A stretch of 40,128 nt of DNA from HGM04593 sp045654885. Lineage in GTDB: Bacteria > Bacteroidota > Bacteroidia > Bacteroidales > Bacteroidaceae. The notes under the pieces are model-generated. The model worked only from the letters and a program-made list of their open reading frames with translations. It made no database searches and had not been told where the DNA came from. The position numbers were made by a program, and so were the translations under genes. Positions 7,931 through 15,848 of the stretch are shown piece after piece. The DNA lies in the NCBI GenBank assembly GCA_045654885.1, contig JAZOOF010000022.1:1-40128 (forward strand). Reading direction: 5' to 3'. The first letter of the stretch is position 1, and the number at the start of each line of letters is the position of its first letter.

Positions 7931-9352
7931 TTACCATCCGCCGCCAAGGGCTTCGTAGAGCTGTACAAGGTATATGAGCGAACCGCCCAGTGCCTGTACA
8001 AGGTAGTTCTGGTAAGTGAGCAGGGAGCGCTGTGCGTCGAGCACATTCTGGAATGGGGTGAGCCCCTGCTTGTAGAGTTCGAGCGAGAGGTTGAGTGTCT
8101 CCCTGTTCTGGTTCACGGCCTCGCGCAGTGCGGTAATCTGTGTTATCGAGTTCTCGTACTGCGACATTGCGCTCTCCACCTCCTGCAGTGCGGTGAGCAT
8201 CTTACCGTTGAAGGTGAGTATGCTGCCGTCGAGCGCTGCGCGTGCCTCGCGTGTGGCATTGACTCTGTCGTTCCCGCTGAATATGTTCCATTTGATTGTG
8301 GGGGCTATCTCCCAGGTGAGGCTGCGTGAACGGAAAAGGCTCTTCATCTCGCCCGATGCAAAGCCAATGGAACCGCTGATGAGCAGTTGCGGGAACCAGT
8401 CGCGCCGTGTGGCTCCAAGCAGTGCCGCATTGGCCTCTACCTGTCGCTCGGCGGCACGAAGGTCGGGGCGGCGGAGCAGCAGCTCGGCCGGAATTCCCAC
8501 ACCAATGGGCGCAACATATGAGGGTAGGGCATACCCCTCCTGCAACCATCCGTCAAGTTCCTGCGGGAACGTGCCGAGCAACACCGCCATTGTATTGCGG
8601 TAGCCGTCAATGGTGGCCTGCATTGAGGGTATCTGTGCAAGGGTGCTCTGGTAGACACTGCGTGCCTGTGACACGTCGAGCTTTGAGGCGAGGCCGCTGT
8701 CGTAACGTGCAATGGCTATGTTGAGCACCTCGTGTTGCGACTCGGCATTCCACCGTAGCACCTGCATCTGTGCAAGCGACTGGCGCAGTGAGAAATAGGT
8801 TGTCGCCACGTTGGCAATGAGCGATACCATCACTGCGTTGTACTCCTCCTCGGTTGCCATGAAAAGTTCTTTCTGCGCTTTGGAACGCATGTATATGGCG
8901 CCGAATACATCGGCCTGCCATTGCATTGACACCGCTGTACTGAACTGCCCTTCCCATGCCTCCCGGTACATTGTGGATGCAATGTTGCCGCTTGTCTTTG
9001 CACGTTGCCAACCGATGCCAAGGTCGAATTGTGGCATAAGGTTGCTTTGTGCGCTGCGCCATGCTGCGCGTGCCTTTCTTATATTCTCCATTGCTGCAAG
9101 CGCAGAGTAGTTGTTGCTGCCGGCAACGGCAATCAATGAGTCAAGTACCGGGTCGTTGAAGTTGCGCCACCACTCGTCGTCCACGGGCAGTGTCTGGTTG
9201 AAGTACTCGCCATCGTTCCACTTGTCGGGTAACGGCTTTTCAATGAATGTCCCGCTTTGCGCGGTGTAGTCTGCTTGCCTGTCGTTTTGTTGCGCCACTG
9301 CGCTGTCCGCGAGAGCAATTGTAAAAAGGAGTAGAAAAGAAAACCTAACCAT
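7931..9352 (-). CDS. RND efflux outer-membrane channel (TolC/OprM type)
   Basis: Outer-membrane factor whose trimer forms the exit duct of the efflux system. The 473 residues start with a signal peptide (MVRFSFLLLFTIALADSAVAQ) that appears to be cleaved by signal peptidase I; unlike many OprM relatives it has no lipobox Cys. Two homologous halves are rich in Ala, Gln and Leu, as expected for the alpha-barrel helices. Typical motifs include GIPAELLLRRPDLRAAERQ in the middle and LYKQGLTPFQNVLDAQRSL near the C-terminus. It is the first gene of the operon, an order (channel, adaptor, pump) less common than adaptor-pump-channel. No local TetR or two-component regulator is present. Confidence 0.93.
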   Translation of the reverse strand: MVRFSFLLLFTIALADSAVAQQNDRQADYTAQSGTFIEKPLPDKWNDGEYFNQTLPVDDEWWRNFNDPVLDSLIAVAGSNNYSALAAMENIRKARAAWRSAQSNLMPQFDLGIGWQRAKTSGNIASTMYREAWEGQFSTAVSMQWQADVFGAIYMRSKAQKELFMATEEEYNAVMVSLIANVATTYFSLRQSLAQMQVLRWNAESQHEVLNIAIARYDSGLASKLDVSQARSVYQSTLAQIPSMQATIDGYRNTMAVLLGTFPQELDGWLQEGYALPSYVAPIGVGIPAELLLRRPDLRAAERQVEANAALLGATRRDWFPQLLISGSIGFASGEMKSLFRSRSLTWEIAPTIKWNIFSGNDRVNATREARAALDGSILTFNGKMLTALQEVESAMSQYENSITQITALREAVNQNRETLNLSLELYKQGLTPFQNVLDAQRSLLTYQNYLVQALGGSLIYLVQLYEALGGGW

Positions 9353-9503
9353 ATATGTTCACCTTTAGCAAAAGAATAAACACATTGACGAGGCTTTTGG
9401 TTGCCATGGGAATATCTGTTTTTTGTTATTTGGAAAGTTTTGCTTTTTACGTGATAAAATGAGTTCAATATTATCTATATAGTAGAACTCAAATAAAAAC
9501 AAA

Positions 9504-10214
9504 ATGAACAGGTCTTATATAATAAACGATGTAAACGGTAATCCAATAAATGGTAAATATCCCCCTGATAGGGAGAAGTACGGTGAGGAATTCTGTGGTT
9601 ATAGGAGTGAGGCAGAAAAGGTCCTGTTTCACGATTTTGCAGTATTGTCGTCAGATTTCTACATCTTTTATAATGATACGTTTTATAGCGTTAATAAAGA
9701 GGAGGATTCTATAAAGGTTTCTTGGAATGCATTTTTGTCTGACTCTAAAGTGGTATATAATGAAGAAGAATATCATGATGAAATGGGATTTTTAGAAAAT
9801 TTTAAGATAGATGGTAAACTCCTAATGAATATAATAGACAACAACGAGTCAATAAAAATTACTAAAAAGGTTGTTAAATCCTACATTGGATATGACGATA
9901 ATGGTTATCCTTATAATTGTAAATATCAACCCAACAAAGAAAAATACGGAATTTTATTTGATGGGTACAAGAATAAGGCCGAAGGAGTCCTTTTCTATGA
10001 TTTTGGAGTTCAGAACTATGATGTGAGTTTTAAGTATAAGGGAAAGGATTATTATTTGTTGACAGAACCTGATCATGTGGCTGTGTGCGATGACTATTTC
10101 ACAGAAGAGTACGAGATTTATACAGATGCCATGGACTTGATTGAAAATTTTAAAATTGACGGTAGGCCTTTGATTGACCTGATGGACGAAATAGAGGAGA
10201 TTGACCCTGAGTGA
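9504..10214 (+). CDS. Orphan acidic protein made of two tandem repeats
   Basis: I do not recognise this 236-residue protein. It has no signal peptide or membrane segment and is acidic, so it is probably cytoplasmic. It is an internal duplication: residues about 3-112 and 125-227 align, sharing SYI, a (D/N)GxPxNxKYxP(D/N)xEKYG block, a GY-(K/R)-x-(E/K)AE-xVLF-x-DF block and a LIENFKIDG/FLENFKIDG block near each end. Base composition is clearly more AT-rich than its neighbours, suggesting recent acquisition. It is a lone plus-strand gene between two minus-strand operons. Directly after it, 10234-10250 repeats its own start, as if further copies once followed. Small soluble repeated proteins of this kind are sometimes immunity proteins, but no toxin gene lies nearby and I assign no function. 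Confidence 0.8.
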   Translation: MNRSYIINDVNGNPINGKYPPDREKYGEEFCGYRSEAEKVLFHDFAVLSSDFYIFYNDTFYSVNKEEDSIKVSWNAFLSDSKVVYNEEEYHDEMGFLENFKIDGKLLMNIIDNNESIKITKKVVKSYIGYDDNGYPYNCKYQPNKEKYGILFDGYKNKAEGVLFYDFGVQNYDVSFKYKGKDYYLLTEPDHVAVCDDYFTEEYEIYTDAMDLIENFKIDGRPLIDLMDEIEEIDPE

Positions 10215-10215
10215 A

Positions 10216-10260
10216 AAGAACAAACTCTAAGAAATGAACAGTACTTATATAAATTATCGA
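10216..10260 (+). pseudogene. Possible remnant start of a further copy of the orphan gene
   Basis: ATGAACAG followed by CTTATATAA two bases later, at 10234-10252, repeats the first codons of the gene at 9504 (ATGAACAG, two bases, CTTATATAA), and the preceding bases are also similar (GAACAAACTC against GAACTCAAAT). The copy reads MNSTYINYRR and then runs into the palindrome. I infer a deleted tandem paralogue; the match is short and chance is not excluded. Confidence 0.35.
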
Positions 10261-10290
10261 AGGTGACCTGTCAGGTCACCTTCGATAATT
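10252..10290. terminator. Perfect 39-base palindrome, bidirectional terminator between convergent genes
   Basis: Arms 10252-10270 and 10272-10290 are exact 19-base complements around a single central T. It lies between the stop of the orphan gene (10214) and the stop of the GH92 gene (10299), so it can end transcription from both sides. The tail on the plus strand is AT-rich, not a clean T-run. Confidence 0.65.
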
Positions 10291-10298
10291 ATTTGTCA

Positions 10299-12482
10299 TT
10301 ACCACCACTTCGTGGGTGTGTCGCTCATCTCTATTGTGAGCGTGCCGCCTGCGGCAATGTCGCTGTGCTCAATGTATGGCAGGTTGTGGGGCTTGCCGTT
10401 GAGTGTTATGCTCTTTATGTAGATGTTTGTGGCGCTGTTGCCCGTTGCCTCAATGACAAACTTGCCGCCCTTGACGGTGAGCTCGGCACGGTCAACGGTT
10501 GGTGAACCGAACCAGTAGCGTGCACCGGCGGGCTCAACCTGGTAGAATCCGAGTGCCGACATCAGGTACCAAGCCGACATCTGTCCCATATCCTCGTTGC
10601 CCGAGAGGCCGTCGAAGTTGTTGCGGTACTGTGTTGTCATCACCTCACGCACGCGCTCTGCTGTCTTCTGTGGCTCGCCAAGCATTGTATAAAGGTAAAG
10701 GATGTGGTGGCTTGGCTCGTTTCCGTGGGCAAACTGGCCAATCATGCCCGAAATGTCGGGCGATGCATCGCCGTCAACAGCCGATGGCGCAAGGAACAGT
10801 GAGTCGAGGCGTGCAATGCAAGCCTCCTTGCTTCCGAACATCTGTGCGTAGTTCTCAATGTCATGGGGTACAAGCCATGTATACTGCCAAGCGTTGCCCT
10901 CGCAATAGTCGTTGGCGCGGTGAGCCGCAAAGTATGGGTTGAACGGTGTGCGGAACTTGCCGTTGACATCGACACCGCGGATGAAGCCTGTCTCCTTGTC
11001 AAAGAATGTGCGGTAGCTGTGGCTTGCCTTTGTGAAGTGCTCATAGTCGGCCTGCTTGCCAAGTGCTTTTGCCGCATTGGCTGCTGCAGCGTCGGCAATG
11101 GCATACTCCATGTCAAAGGCTACAGCCTCGCTGAAGATGTCGCATGGGATGTAGCCGTGCTTGTGGCGGTGCTCCTTGCCGCGCTCCTCAACGGCTGCTG
11201 TCTTCTTTATTGCTTCAAATGCCGCTTCTCGGTCAAAGCCTTCGATGCCCTTTACAATAGCATCGGCAACAACGGGAATACCCGGGTCACCAACCATGCA
11301 GTCGGTCTCATTGCCCCATAGGTGCCATACGGGAAGGTCGCCCTGCTTGTCGCAGATATCAACCATTGTGGCAACGAAATCACCGGCCTTTTCGGGGTGT
11401 ATGATTGTCATGAGCGGCTGCTTTGCGCGGTATGTATCCCAAAGCGAGAAGCATGTATAGCGTGGCTTGTCGCTGTTGTAGACCTGGTCGTCGGCACCAC
11501 GGTAGTTGCCGTTCACGTCGCTGAAGAGCATTGGCGCAATCATCGCATGGTACATTGCTGTGTAGAAAATCTTTTTCTGCTCCGGGTCTTTCATTTCAAC
11601 CTTTATGCGTGCAAGTTCACTCTCCCATGCATTGACAGCAGCTGTCTGCACAGCCTCAAAGTCCCAACCGGGGAGCTCGCTCTCAAGGGCGAGCTTTGCG
11701 CCGTCTATGCTTACGGGTGAGATTGCCACCTTGAGCATGACCTCCTCGCCGGCTGTTGTGCTGAACGATGCACGGCCGTACATATCCTTATATCCTTTCA
11801 GTTCAAAACTGTCGAAAGGCTTTGCGAACTCTGCCGCAAAGTATATGCGCTGGTTCTTTGCCCATCCCTTTGAGTAACGGTAACCTACAATGCGGTTGTT
11901 GCCCTCGGCCTGCATGAATGTCTCGGTACTCTCGTCCCAGCAGCCTCCGTTCTCAAGGTCAAAGACTATGGCAGCCTCGCTGCTCTCGGGGAAGGTGTAG
12001 CGGTGCAATCCCACGCGTGCTGTGGCTGTCATTTCGGCCTTTATGCCGTAGCGCATGAGCGGTACACTGTAGTAACCGGGCTTTACGACCTCCTTTGTGC
12101 GCTCGGCAAGTGACCACAGGCCGCTGCCGGGAATGTCAATTACACCGCGCTCGTATGTCACCTCGCCTGTAACCGGCATTACGGTGACATCAAAAAGGTC
12201 ACCTATTCCTGTTCCGCTAAGGTGAGTGTGCGAGAAACCTATCACTGATGCCTCGTCCTGGTGGTAGCCTGAGCACCAGTCCCATGTCTCGTTGATGCTG
12301 GTGGGACCCAGCTGTACCATACCGAAGGGCACGCTTGCGCCCACGAACACGTGTCCGTGTCCGCCGCTGCCTATGAGCGGGTTAACATAGTCTGTCAATC
12401 TCTCCTGCTCTTGCACAGGCTGCTGTGCACAGGCTGCCAACAGCAGCGCAAGTGCCATTATGCTGTTCTTTATTATTTTCAT
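10299..12482 (-). CDS. GH92 alpha-mannosidase, lipoprotein
   Basis: Calcium-dependent inverting exo-alpha-mannosidase of family GH92, trimming terminal alpha-mannose from N-glycans or mannans. The 727 residues start with a lipoprotein signal ending LLLAAC (Cys18), so it is membrane-anchored, facing periplasm or cell surface. The N-terminal beta domain begins LTDYVNPLIGSGGHGH (29-44) and the catalytic (alpha/alpha)6 domain carries NETDCMVGDPG (391-401), DYCEGNAWQY (525-534) and GNEDMGQMSAWY (628-639), which holds the family's catalytic acidic residues. At the substrate-contact position it has Cys527-Glu528, where the downstream-numbered paralogue has His-Glu, so the linkage preferences may differ. 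It overlaps the preceding GH92 gene by four bases (ATGA), implying translational coupling, and is last in the operon. Confidence 0.94.
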   Translation of the reverse strand: MKIIKNSIMALALLLAACAQQPVQEQERLTDYVNPLIGSGGHGHVFVGASVPFGMVQLGPTSINETWDWCSGYHQDEASVIGFSHTHLSGTGIGDLFDVTVMPVTGEVTYERGVIDIPGSGLWSLAERTKEVVKPGYYSVPLMRYGIKAEMTATARVGLHRYTFPESSEAAIVFDLENGGCWDESTETFMQAEGNNRIVGYRYSKGWAKNQRIYFAAEFAKPFDSFELKGYKDMYGRASFSTTAGEEVMLKVAISPVSIDGAKLALESELPGWDFEAVQTAAVNAWESELARIKVEMKDPEQKKIFYTAMYHAMIAPMLFSDVNGNYRGADDQVYNSDKPRYTCFSLWDTYRAKQPLMTIIHPEKAGDFVATMVDICDKQGDLPVWHLWGNETDCMVGDPGIPVVADAIVKGIEGFDREAAFEAIKKTAAVEERGKEHRHKHGYIPCDIFSEAVAFDMEYAIADAAAANAAKALGKQADYEHFTKASHSYRTFFDKETGFIRGVDVNGKFRTPFNPYFAAHRANDYCEGNAWQYTWLVPHDIENYAQMFGSKEACIARLDSLFLAPSAVDGDASPDISGMIGQFAHGNEPSHHILYLYTMLGEPQKTAERVREVMTTQYRNNFDGLSGNEDMGQMSAWYLMSALGFYQVEPAGARYWFGSPTVDRAELTVKGGKFVIEATGNSATNIYIKSITLNGKPHNLPYIEHSDIAAGGTLTIEMSDTPTKWW

Positions 12483-14725
12483 TTTGCCTCTTTCTTTAGT
12501 GTTAACTTTATGTTTGCATTGTCTGTCAACTGCTTGTGCGTTATGCGGTAGCCGCTTGGCTTGCCGTCTATCTCAATGCCGGCGATGTAGTGGCAATCGG
12601 CAGTGGGGCGGTCGCACTCAATTGTAATATTTTCTTCAGGGGTGTTTATCTCTACCTTGTCGAACACCGGTGTGGTTATTGTGTAGGTAGGTTCGCCCGG
12701 GCAGTCGGGGTAGATACCCATCATCGAGAACACAGCCCATGCCGACATTGTACCGGTGTCATCGTTGCCGGGGATGCCGTCGGGGGCGTTCTTGTAGTGG
12801 TTGTCGAGGATGTTCTTCACCTCTTTCTGTGTGCGCCACTCCTCGCCCTTTATACGGCTGAAGAGGTAGGGGTATACGATGTCGGGCTCGTTTGCGGGGT
12901 CGTAGTGTCCGTTGTCGAACACACCCTGCAGGCTCTTGACAAAGTTCTTTTTACCGCCCATGAGTTTTGTGAGTCCCGCAAGGTCATGCGGAACGGCGAA
13001 TGTGTAGCACCAAGCCGATGCTTCGTGGAAACCGGGCACGTTCTCGAAGTTCTTTCCGGTGGCAGGGTCAAAGTCGCCAAGGAACTCGCCCTCTTTGGTG
13101 AGCGGACGCAGTGTGCCATGCTCCTTGCAGAAGTAGCGGCGGTAGCTCTGTGAACGCTTTGTGAACTCCTTTGCACGTGCCTTGTCGCCAAGCGAGTCGG
13201 CAAGTTGTGCAATGGCATAGTCGGCCGAGCAGTACTCCAGAGCGTGTGACACGGAATTGTCGCCCGAGAGGTCGCTCGAGAAGTACCAAAGTGGGATGAA
13301 GCCATCCTTTATATATGGGTCGATGTCGCGGCGTATGGGGTTATTGGCACCCTCGGTAGTTGCCGACTTGAGCATAGCCTCGTAGGCTGTCTCAATGTCA
13401 AAGTCGCGCAAGCCCTTTATCCAACTGTCGGCAATGACAATGGCTGCGGGGTCACCCTCCATGGTGAATGTCTCGCGGCCGAAGAGCTCCCAACGTGGCA
13501 ACCAACCCCAATCCTCGTACATTCCCACCATAGTGCGCAGCATGTCCATCTGGCGCTCGGGGTAGACGAGTGTGAGCAGCTGGTGAAGGTTGCGGTATGT
13601 ATCCCATAGCGAGAATATGGTGTAGCGTGTGTAGTCGCTCTTGCCTGTCTCGCCGTTCTCCATCTTTGGGTACTCGCCGTTGACATCGCTGATGATGCTG
13701 GGGTGGATGAGTGCATGGTAGAGCGCAGTGTAGAAGATTGTCTGCTGCTCCTTTGTACCGCCCTCGATGCTTATGCGTCCAAGGTCATTGTTCCACTGCT
13801 CAACAGCCTGTGCATGTATTGCATCAAAATTCTTGCCTTTCTGCTCGGCATTGAGGTTCTCCCTTGCGTTCTCAATAGAAACAAAGGATACACCCATCTG
13901 CACGGTAATCTGTTCGCCCTCGGCTAGGTCGTCGTAGCAGAAACGGTAACCGATGTTGTCGCCGGCAACTTCGCGGTAGTAGTTCTCGTAGAGCTTGTAT
14001 GTACCGTCATCGGGGGTCCACTCGGCTTCAACGCCTGTGAGCGCAGGCTGGAACTTCCATGCACCTTCGCTTGTGGGTGCCTTTGACACGCGCATCACAA
14101 AATATACGGGGAACACGGCCTGCGTGGTGTAGCAGAATGTGCCGAGGAGCTTGAATCCCTCGACCTCGGTGCTGCTCACGCGGCGAACCATTGCACCGCA
14201 CTCGTTGGAAAGACCTTGTCCCAGGTTAAGAATGATGTTGCCCTTGCCGGCAGGGAAGGTATAGCGTTCGCACGATGAACGTGTTGTAGCTGTAACCTCG
14301 GTCTTTATACCATATTTTGTGAGTTCGTTGCTGTAGTATCCGGGCGAGGCCTTTTCGTTTGTGTACTCCGAGCCGTAGCTGAAATAGTTGACGTCGAGTT
14401 CTCCGTTTGTAGGCATCACCAGCAGCGACGAAGCTTCGGGGCATCCCACACCGCTCAGTGCAACGTGGGCATAGCCTGTGAAGAACTTGTTGTTGTACTC
14501 ATAAGGTGCCGACCACCAGCGCTGGTCCTTGTCGAAGACATTGAGGTCCGAGCCCATTACGTTGAACGGTACAACCGACATCATGCCGTTTGGTGTCACC
14601 GCACCCGGGTTGGTGGTACCGAAATTGGTTGTTCCGATGAACGGGTTCACCAAGTCGGCCGGTTTCTGCGCCGCTGCTGCAAGCGGGGCAAGCAGCATCA
14701 GCAGTGAAAATATTCTCTTTATCAT
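12479..14725 (-). CDS. GH92 alpha-mannosidase, secreted
   Basis: A second GH92 exo-alpha-mannosidase of 748 residues, only distantly related to its neighbour. The signal peptide ends LAPLAAAAQ with no lipobox, so it is probably a soluble periplasmic enzyme. The mature protein starts ADLVNPFIGT, the family's usual beginning. Catalytic-domain motifs are GRETFTMEGDPA (416-427), GFHEASAW (565-572) and GNDDTGTMSAW (653-663). The His567-Glu568 pair resembles that reported, as I recall, as the sugar-binding signature of alpha-1,2-specific GH92 enzymes, so alpha-1,2 activity is a reasonable guess. It starts 5 bases after the ROK kinase stops and overlaps the next GH92 start. One enzyme lipidated and one soluble suggests successive trimming steps. 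Confidence 0.94.
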   Translation of the reverse strand: MIKRIFSLLMLLAPLAAAAQKPADLVNPFIGTTNFGTTNPGAVTPNGMMSVVPFNVMGSDLNVFDKDQRWWSAPYEYNNKFFTGYAHVALSGVGCPEASSLLVMPTNGELDVNYFSYGSEYTNEKASPGYYSNELTKYGIKTEVTATTRSSCERYTFPAGKGNIILNLGQGLSNECGAMVRRVSSTEVEGFKLLGTFCYTTQAVFPVYFVMRVSKAPTSEGAWKFQPALTGVEAEWTPDDGTYKLYENYYREVAGDNIGYRFCYDDLAEGEQITVQMGVSFVSIENARENLNAEQKGKNFDAIHAQAVEQWNNDLGRISIEGGTKEQQTIFYTALYHALIHPSIISDVNGEYPKMENGETGKSDYTRYTIFSLWDTYRNLHQLLTLVYPERQMDMLRTMVGMYEDWGWLPRWELFGRETFTMEGDPAAIVIADSWIKGLRDFDIETAYEAMLKSATTEGANNPIRRDIDPYIKDGFIPLWYFSSDLSGDNSVSHALEYCSADYAIAQLADSLGDKARAKEFTKRSQSYRRYFCKEHGTLRPLTKEGEFLGDFDPATGKNFENVPGFHEASAWCYTFAVPHDLAGLTKLMGGKKNFVKSLQGVFDNGHYDPANEPDIVYPYLFSRIKGEEWRTQKEVKNILDNHYKNAPDGIPGNDDTGTMSAWAVFSMMGIYPDCPGEPTYTITTPVFDKVEINTPEENITIECDRPTADCHYIAGIEIDGKPSGYRITHKQLTDNANIKLTLKKEAK

Positions 14726-14730
14726 AATGC

Positions 14731-15837
14731 TTATGCCTGTTTCTTGTCAAGTTCGCTGAGTGCAAAAGCGTAAGCGCCAACCGATACGGCCTTGCTTGCA
14801 CCGAGCTTTGAAATTGCAATACCCACTCGTTTCTGGCAGTCGTAGTCCACGTATCTATCCTCGCCATAAACCTTTACCTTCTTGGTCTCGCCCTTTGCAA
14901 AGAGTGCGAACTCATCGGCATTTTCAAGGTCATAGACCTTCATCTGTACAAGGTTCACCTCGTCGCCGCCAAGGGTGCGCAGCTTCGAGCGCATCTCCTC
15001 AAGCAGGGCGGGCATAATCCAACGGCTTGCAGCCGATACGCCACCGCCAATGACAACAAGACCGTCGATTATTGTCACCGCTGTTGAGATGGCTGCACCG
15101 GCAACGCGTCCAAGCGATGCGAAAGCCTCCTTTGCGGCAGCCTGGTCGCCCTCGCGTGTGCCGTCGGCAATCTCGCATATATCCTTTGGCGTGAGTCCAT
15201 GGTCGGGGTTACCGCTCTGCTCGCCATATACTCGGCAAACGGCACGTATTGCAACACCGTCCTCAACAATCACGTCGGGCATGTCCCTGTGGCGCAGGCA
15301 GAATGTCTCCACGCACGAGTTGTCGCCACGGTTAAGGTTGTTGTCAATAACAACGCCAATGCCGAATCCTGTACCAAGTGTGTAGCCTATAAGGTTTTTG
15401 TACTGCTTTGTTGAGCCAAGCTCCTTGAGACGGCTGTTGATTTCGGGCAGCATGCCGCAGAGAGCCTCGCCGTATGCGAAGAGGTCGCCGTCGTTGTTGA
15501 TGAACACGGGCACACCGAACTTGCTCTCAAGGAACGCACCAAGCGCAACACCGTCGCGGAACGATGGGAAGTTGGGCAGGTAGCCGCCGATGATGCCGTT
15601 GGGGTAGTCGGCCGGGCCGGGGAATGCGAAACTGATGGCAACAGGCTTCTCCTCCAGCTTGTCGAACACCTGCCTGAAACCGTTTACCATGTTCTGCAGG
15701 CAGAGGTCGAGGTCGTGTGACTGTGCCGGAACCGATACGGGGTCAATGATGAATTCTCCGGCCTTCATGGCGCCGAAAACGAAGTTTGTGCCACCTGCGT
15801 CCAGTGTGGCAACAATGCGGTTGTCTTTCTTGTACAT
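14731..15837 (-). CDS. ROK family sugar kinase
   Basis: Cytoplasmic ATP-dependent hexokinase of the ROK family, here probably phosphorylating mannose (or glucose/GlcNAc) released by the co-transcribed enzymes; the sugar is inferred from context. The 368 residues contain the phosphate loop DAGGTN at 13-18, the catalytic Asp116 in NNDGDLFAYGEA, a GYTLGTGFGIG loop at 151-161 and the adenosine-site GGGVSAASRWIMPAL. The usual ROK zinc motif CxCGxxGCxE is absent; the equivalent place reads VETFCLRHRD, as in a subset of Bacteroidota ROK kinases. There is no N-terminal helix-turn-helix, so it is a kinase and not a repressor. Gaps of 11 and 5 bases to its neighbours place it firmly in the operon. Confidence 0.9.
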   Translation of the reverse strand: MYKKDNRIVATLDAGGTNFVFGAMKAGEFIIDPVSVPAQSHDLDLCLQNMVNGFRQVFDKLEEKPVAISFAFPGPADYPNGIIGGYLPNFPSFRDGVALGAFLESKFGVPVFINNDGDLFAYGEALCGMLPEINSRLKELGSTKQYKNLIGYTLGTGFGIGVVIDNNLNRGDNSCVETFCLRHRDMPDVIVEDGVAIRAVCRVYGEQSGNPDHGLTPKDICEIADGTREGDQAAAKEAFASLGRVAGAAISTAVTIIDGLVVIGGGVSAASRWIMPALLEEMRSKLRTLGGDEVNLVQMKVYDLENADEFALFAKGETKKVKVYGEDRYVDYDCQKRVGIAISKLGASKAVSVGAYAFALSELDKKQA

Positions 15838-15848
15838 AGTTATAAGTT

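Noticed and set aside
7906..8046. A longer N-terminus for the efflux adaptor
   Set aside because: It would overlap the channel gene and place 47 hydrophilic residues before a clear lipoprotein signal peptide.
15075..15269. Short antisense frames inside the ROK and GH92 genes
   Set aside because: They lie wholly within well-supported coding genes and show no independent coding signal.
14731..15837. ROK protein as a transcriptional repressor (NagC/Mlc type)
   Set aside because: It lacks the N-terminal helix-turn-helix and begins directly with the ATP-binding DAGGTN loop, so it is a kinase.
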